The position numbers were made by a program, and so were the translations under genes. 64,000 nucleotides of DNA, taken from the NCBI RefSeq assembly GCF_029245835.1, contig NZ_JAQWOO010000015.1:1-64000 (forward strand). Reading direction: 5' to 3'. This stretch comes from Algibacter sp. Its GTDB lineage: Bacteria > Bacteroidota > Bacteroidia > Flavobacteriales > Flavobacteriaceae. Each line of letters starts with the position of its first letter. The first letter of the stretch is position 1. Below, piece after piece: positions 60,256 to 64,000 of this stretch. The notes beneath the pieces are model-generated. The model saw only the letters and a program-made list of their open reading frames with translations, did not search any database and had not been told where the DNA came from.

Positions 60256-61977
60256 TTAGTTTATTAATTTTTTAGCTTGTCCTGCCCAATCATCACGTTC
60301 TGCTCTTCCAGGGAAAGATTCAGTAATCGAGTCTAACAAATCATATTCTTTTTTTGTCATCTTACTAACTTGAAGGAACGTATAAATACCTATGCTATTT
60401 AATACACCCTCCATTTTAGGTCCAACACCACTTATTCTCTTTAAATCATCAGCAGTTTGAGTAGCCGGGTCAAAAGCGCCTATACTTCCAAGTAAGTTAC
60501 TCACTTTATCTGAATTATTATCAGTAGAAGTTTCCGTTTTTGCAACAATATTGCCAGATGTTCTAGCATCAGCACCTGTTCCTACTAAACTGTTCCCAGC
60601 TTCTCTAATGTTTTTATAACGTTCTCCAGATGATTTTAAAATCGTTTTTACTTCCGCTTGAGCGATAACAGGGAATGTTCTAGAGTATAATAAGAACAAT
60701 ACAAAGAAAAATCCAATGGTTCCAATGAAAATTCCAATATCTACAAATGTTGGTGAGAACATGGTCCATGATGATGGTAAGTAATCTCTATGTAACGAGG
60801 TTACAATGATTACAAAACGCTCAAACCACATCCCAATATTTACCACAATTGATATAAAGAATGAGAACATGATACTTGTTCTTAATTTTTTGAACCACAT
60901 AAATTGTGGAGAAAACACGTTACAAGTCATCATCGCCCAATATGCCCACCAGTAAGGACCGGTTGCTCTGTTTAAGAACGCATATTGTTCGTATTCTACA
61001 CCAGAATACCAAGCAATAAATAACTCTGTAATATATGCAACACCTACTATTGAACCTGTAATCATGATTACGATGTTCATTAATTCGATGTGTTGTACGG
61101 TGATATAATCTTCAAGATTACATACTTTCCGCATAATAATAAGGAGCGTATTTACCATGGCAAATCCTGAGAATACCGCACCAGCAACAAAGTATGGTGG
61201 AAAAATCGTTGTATGCCAACCTGGAATAACTGATGTTGCGAAATCAAACGATACAATAGTATGTACAGAAAGTACTAATGGTGTTGCTAAACCAGCAAGA
61301 ACTAAAGAAACTTCTTCAAAACGTTGCCAATCTTTTGCTCTACCAGACCAACCGAAACTCAATAAAGAATATATTTTCTTCTGAAAAGGTTTAATTGCTC
61401 TATCTCTTAGCATGGCGAAATCTGGTAGTAAACCTGTCCACCAAAATACTAATGACACTGATAAATAGGTAGAAATCGCGAACACATCCCAAAGTAAAGG
61501 GGAGTTAAAGTTGACCCATAACGAACCAAATTGATTTGGAATTGGTAATACCCAGTATGCTAACCAAGGCCGACCCATGTGAATGATTGGAAATAATCCC
61601 GCTTGAATTACTGAAAAAATGGTCATCGCTTCAGCAGAACGGTTTATGGCCATCCTCCATTTTTGACGGAATAATAAAAGTACAGCGGAAATCAATGTTC
61701 CTGCATGACCAATACCAACCCACCAAACGAAGTTAGTAATATCCCAAGCCCAACCTACGGTCTTGTTTAAACCCCAAGTTCCAATACCTGTAGATATTGT
61801 GTATAAGATACATCCAATCCCCCAAAGGAAAGCTACAAGTGCTATAGAAAATACTATCCACCATTGCTTATTTGCTTTTCCTTCTACAGGTTTAGCCACA
61901 TCCACAGTTACGTCGTGGTATGATTTTTCGCCTGTAACTAAAGGTCTTCTAATAGGTGCTTCGTAATGAGACGCCAT
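60256..61977 (-). CDS. Alternative Complex III subunit ActC (NrfD-like polysulfide reductase family) with C-terminal HhH domain
   Basis: 'WWVGIGHAGTLISAVLLLFRQKWRMAINRSAEAMTIF'; C-terminal 'DDLKRISGVGPKMEGVLNSIGIYTFLQVSKMTKKEY'. Confidence 0.92.
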   Translation of the reverse strand: MASHYEAPIRRPLVTGEKSYHDVTVDVAKPVEGKANKQWWIVFSIALVAFLWGIGCILYTISTGIGTWGLNKTVGWAWDITNFVWWVGIGHAGTLISAVLLLFRQKWRMAINRSAEAMTIFSVIQAGLFPIIHMGRPWLAYWVLPIPNQFGSLWVNFNSPLLWDVFAISTYLSVSLVFWWTGLLPDFAMLRDRAIKPFQKKIYSLLSFGWSGRAKDWQRFEEVSLVLAGLATPLVLSVHTIVSFDFATSVIPGWHTTIFPPYFVAGAVFSGFAMVNTLLIIMRKVCNLEDYITVQHIELMNIVIMITGSIVGVAYITELFIAWYSGVEYEQYAFLNRATGPYWWAYWAMMTCNVFSPQFMWFKKLRTSIMFSFFISIVVNIGMWFERFVIIVTSLHRDYLPSSWTMFSPTFVDIGIFIGTIGFFFVLFLLYSRTFPVIAQAEVKTILKSSGERYKNIREAGNSLVGTGADARTSGNIVAKTETSTDNNSDKVSNLLGSIGAFDPATQTADDLKRISGVGPKMEGVLNSIGIYTFLQVSKMTKKEYDLLDSITESFPGRAERDDWAGQAKKLIN

Positions 61978-62005
61978 AATTATATAATTGATTCTTTAAT
62001 TAAAT

Positions 62006-64000
62006 TTATGCTTCAGTTGTATTTCTCACTTTAGTATGGTACTGCACGTTAGGCTTTGTACCAACACTTTCTAACAAGTGATACATACGGTCATCTTTTA
62101 AAAGTTTTGCAACTTTACTATCTTTATCATTGATATCTCCAAAACTCATAGCTCCATTGCTACATGCTGCAGAACAAGCGGTTTGGAATTCTCCATCTTT
62201 AATTTCGCGTCCATCACGTTTTGCGTCAAGAATTGTTTTTTGTGTTTTTTGAATACACATAGAACATTTTTCCATTACTCCACGAGAACGAACTGTTACA
62301 TCAGGATTTAATACCATTCGACCTAAATCATCATTCATATGATAATCGAACTCATCATTTCCATTATATAAGAACCAGTTGAAACGACGAACTTTATAAG
62401 GACAGTTGTTTGCACAGTATCTAGTACCTACACAACGGTTATATGCCATATGGTTTTGACCTTGACGACCATGAGACGTTGCAGCCACAGGACAAACAGT
62501 TTCACAAGGTGCATGGTTACAATGCTGGCACATTACTGGTTGAAATACTACTTGAGGATTCTCAGAAGCATTTTCCAATTCGCCAAATTCACTTAACGAA
62601 CTTCCTAATCCAGAAATATCATCTTTTTTATTATCATCACCAGAAAAAGATTCTTCAGATGAATAATATCTATCAATACGTAACCAGTGCATATCACGAC
62701 TAGTACGCACTTCAGTTTTACCAACTACAGGTACATTATTTTCTGCATGACAAGCAATAACACAAGCCCCACATCCTGTACACGCATTTAAATCGATTGA
62801 TAAGTTAAAGTGATGCCCAATTGAACGATCAAATTCATCCCATAAATCAACCTCTGGAGATGTTACTGGAGTCTCTACGTGATTTAAAGATACTGTAGGT
62901 ACTTTATTCCAAACATCTCTATCTTTTGTGTTGAATATCTCTAAGGTTGTTTCGTGGACAATATCTCCACGTCCCATTAAGGTATTGTGTAACTGTACTG
63001 AAGCGAATTCATGCTCACCACCAGCAACTTCAATCGTTACATCCTGAACGTTATTAAAGTTTTGATAAAAGGCATAAGCATTAACGCCTGTTTGCATTTC
63101 TTCTTTTAACCCTAGTGTTTTTCCGTAACCCAAAGCTAACCCAACAGAACCTTTTGCTTGCCCTGGTTGAATCATTACAGGAACTTTTAAAGTTGTTCCA
63201 CTTACTGTAACATTTGCATAACTACCGTTTAATGCGCCGTTTGCAACGTGAGTATTCGTTAAACCTTTCTCATCAGCATCAGCTTTTGAAATGGTTAAAT
63301 AATTATCCCAAGATGTTCTTGTTAAAGGGTCTGGAAATTCTTGTAACCAAGGGTTATTGGCTTGCTGCCCATCACCCATACCTACTTTAGTATATAAAGT
63401 TAATTCTAATCCATTTGATTTTGCAGAAGATGCTAGAGCTCTAGGCGCATTTCCTGAGGGTGCTTCTGCTGAATCTTCAGTAACTGAAGTGTCTTCTGTT
63501 TCAGTAGCAATCGTTCCAATAAAAACACCATCATGTAATGCTGTGTTGAAAGAACTTCCTCCTAAAATTCCAGTTCCCCAGGCCTCTTTAATATAATCAT
63601 GGTAGGAAACATCATTTCCTGTCCATTTTAATAAAGCCTCTTGAAATTGTCTGGTATCAAATAAAGGACGAATTGTTGGTTGCGTTAACGCATAATGTCC
63701 TTTCTTAATTTCGACATCGCCCCAAGATTCTAAGTAATGTGGTGCTGCTGCAATATATTGTGATTCTGAAGACGTTTCGTCTACTTTCATAGAAAACGTT
63801 ACAGATAATTCTACTTTTTTCAATCCTTGAGTAAAATCTGAAGCATTTGGTAAAGTGTAAACTGGATTTACACCACTCATGATAAGTGCTCCAACACGAC
63901 CCGCTTTCATATCATCAACTAACCTAGCTACAGCAGCATCGCTACCTTGTCTTGTTTTAATTGGAGATGTTTTATCAAAAGCTTTGCTTCCTAAAACTTC
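62006..64000 (-). CDS. Alternative Complex III subunit ActB (molybdopterin-oxidoreductase-like + 4Fe-4S ferredoxin domains), truncated by window end
   Basis: 'CTGCGACVIACHAENNVPVVGK', 'CQHCNHAPCETVCPVAAT', 'CVGTRYCANNCPYKVRRFNW'; frame stays open from 63910 to 64000. Confidence 0.93.
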   Translation of the reverse strand, partial: EVLGSKAFDKTSPIKTRQGSDAAVARLVDDMKAGRVGALIMSGVNPVYTLPNASDFTQGLKKVELSVTFSMKVDETSSESQYIAAAPHYLESWGDVEIKKGHYALTQPTIRPLFDTRQFQEALLKWTGNDVSYHDYIKEAWGTGILGGSSFNTALHDGVFIGTIATETEDTSVTEDSAEAPSGNAPRALASSAKSNGLELTLYTKVGMGDGQQANNPWLQEFPDPLTRTSWDNYLTISKADADEKGLTNTHVANGALNGSYANVTVSGTTLKVPVMIQPGQAKGSVGLALGYGKTLGLKEEMQTGVNAYAFYQNFNNVQDVTIEVAGGEHEFASVQLHNTLMGRGDIVHETTLEIFNTKDRDVWNKVPTVSLNHVETPVTSPEVDLWDEFDRSIGHHFNLSIDLNACTGCGACVIACHAENNVPVVGKTEVRTSRDMHWLRIDRYYSSEESFSGDDNKKDDISGLGSSLSEFGELENASENPQVVFQPVMCQHCNHAPCETVCPVAATSHGRQGQNHMAYNRCVGTRYCANNCPYKVRRFNWFLYNGNDEFDYHMNDDLGRMVLNPDVTVRSRGVMEKCSMCIQKTQKTILDAKRDGREIKDGEFQTACSAACSNGAMSFGDINDKDSKVAKLLKDDRMYHLLESVGTKPNVQYHTKVRNTTEA

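Overview
This window is chromosomal sequence from a member of Bacteroidota, most likely Flavobacteriaceae. The basis is AT-rich DNA, TAnnTTTG-type -7 promoter boxes, and type IX secretion/gliding genes (SprA, PorP/SprF, gliding-motility C-terminal domain). Most of it is housekeeping. Left part: two tandem BON-LysM proteins, nadD, gmk, yicC, a formylglycine-generating-enzyme-like lipoprotein, two accessory ORFs, tRNA-Leu(CAA), prs, L25/Ctc, tadA, dxs, a gamma-carbonic-anhydrase-like protein, PorP/SprF, an NFU scaffold, a DUF255 lipoprotein, mscS and tsaB. Middle: a TolC/HlyD/MacB-type efflux operon, then cytochrome oxidase assembly and subunit genes (sco, a degenerate SCO-like paralog, DUF420, coxIV, two coxIII, cyoE), a RemB-like barrel, two TonB paralogs, vanZ-like, gcvH, giant sprA, ruvA, maeB, queG and ruvB. 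Right part: OmpA / PorP-SprF / 15-module adhesin, then coxA-coxB-actF-actE-actD-actC-actB (Alternative Complex III), truncated by the window end. I saw no CRISPR array, prophage or transposase. The best second-look items are: a helix-hairpin-helix tail fused to ActC; a SCO-like paralog that has lost its copper ligands; a dodecin gene with an in-frame stop, absent from the ORF track; intergenic repeat elements that appear to supply the 5' ends of queG and possibly gmk; the modular adhesin with 12-bp direct repeats upstream; and a roughly 120-aa insertion in one coxIII. I could not run any searches, so family names come from motif recognition.
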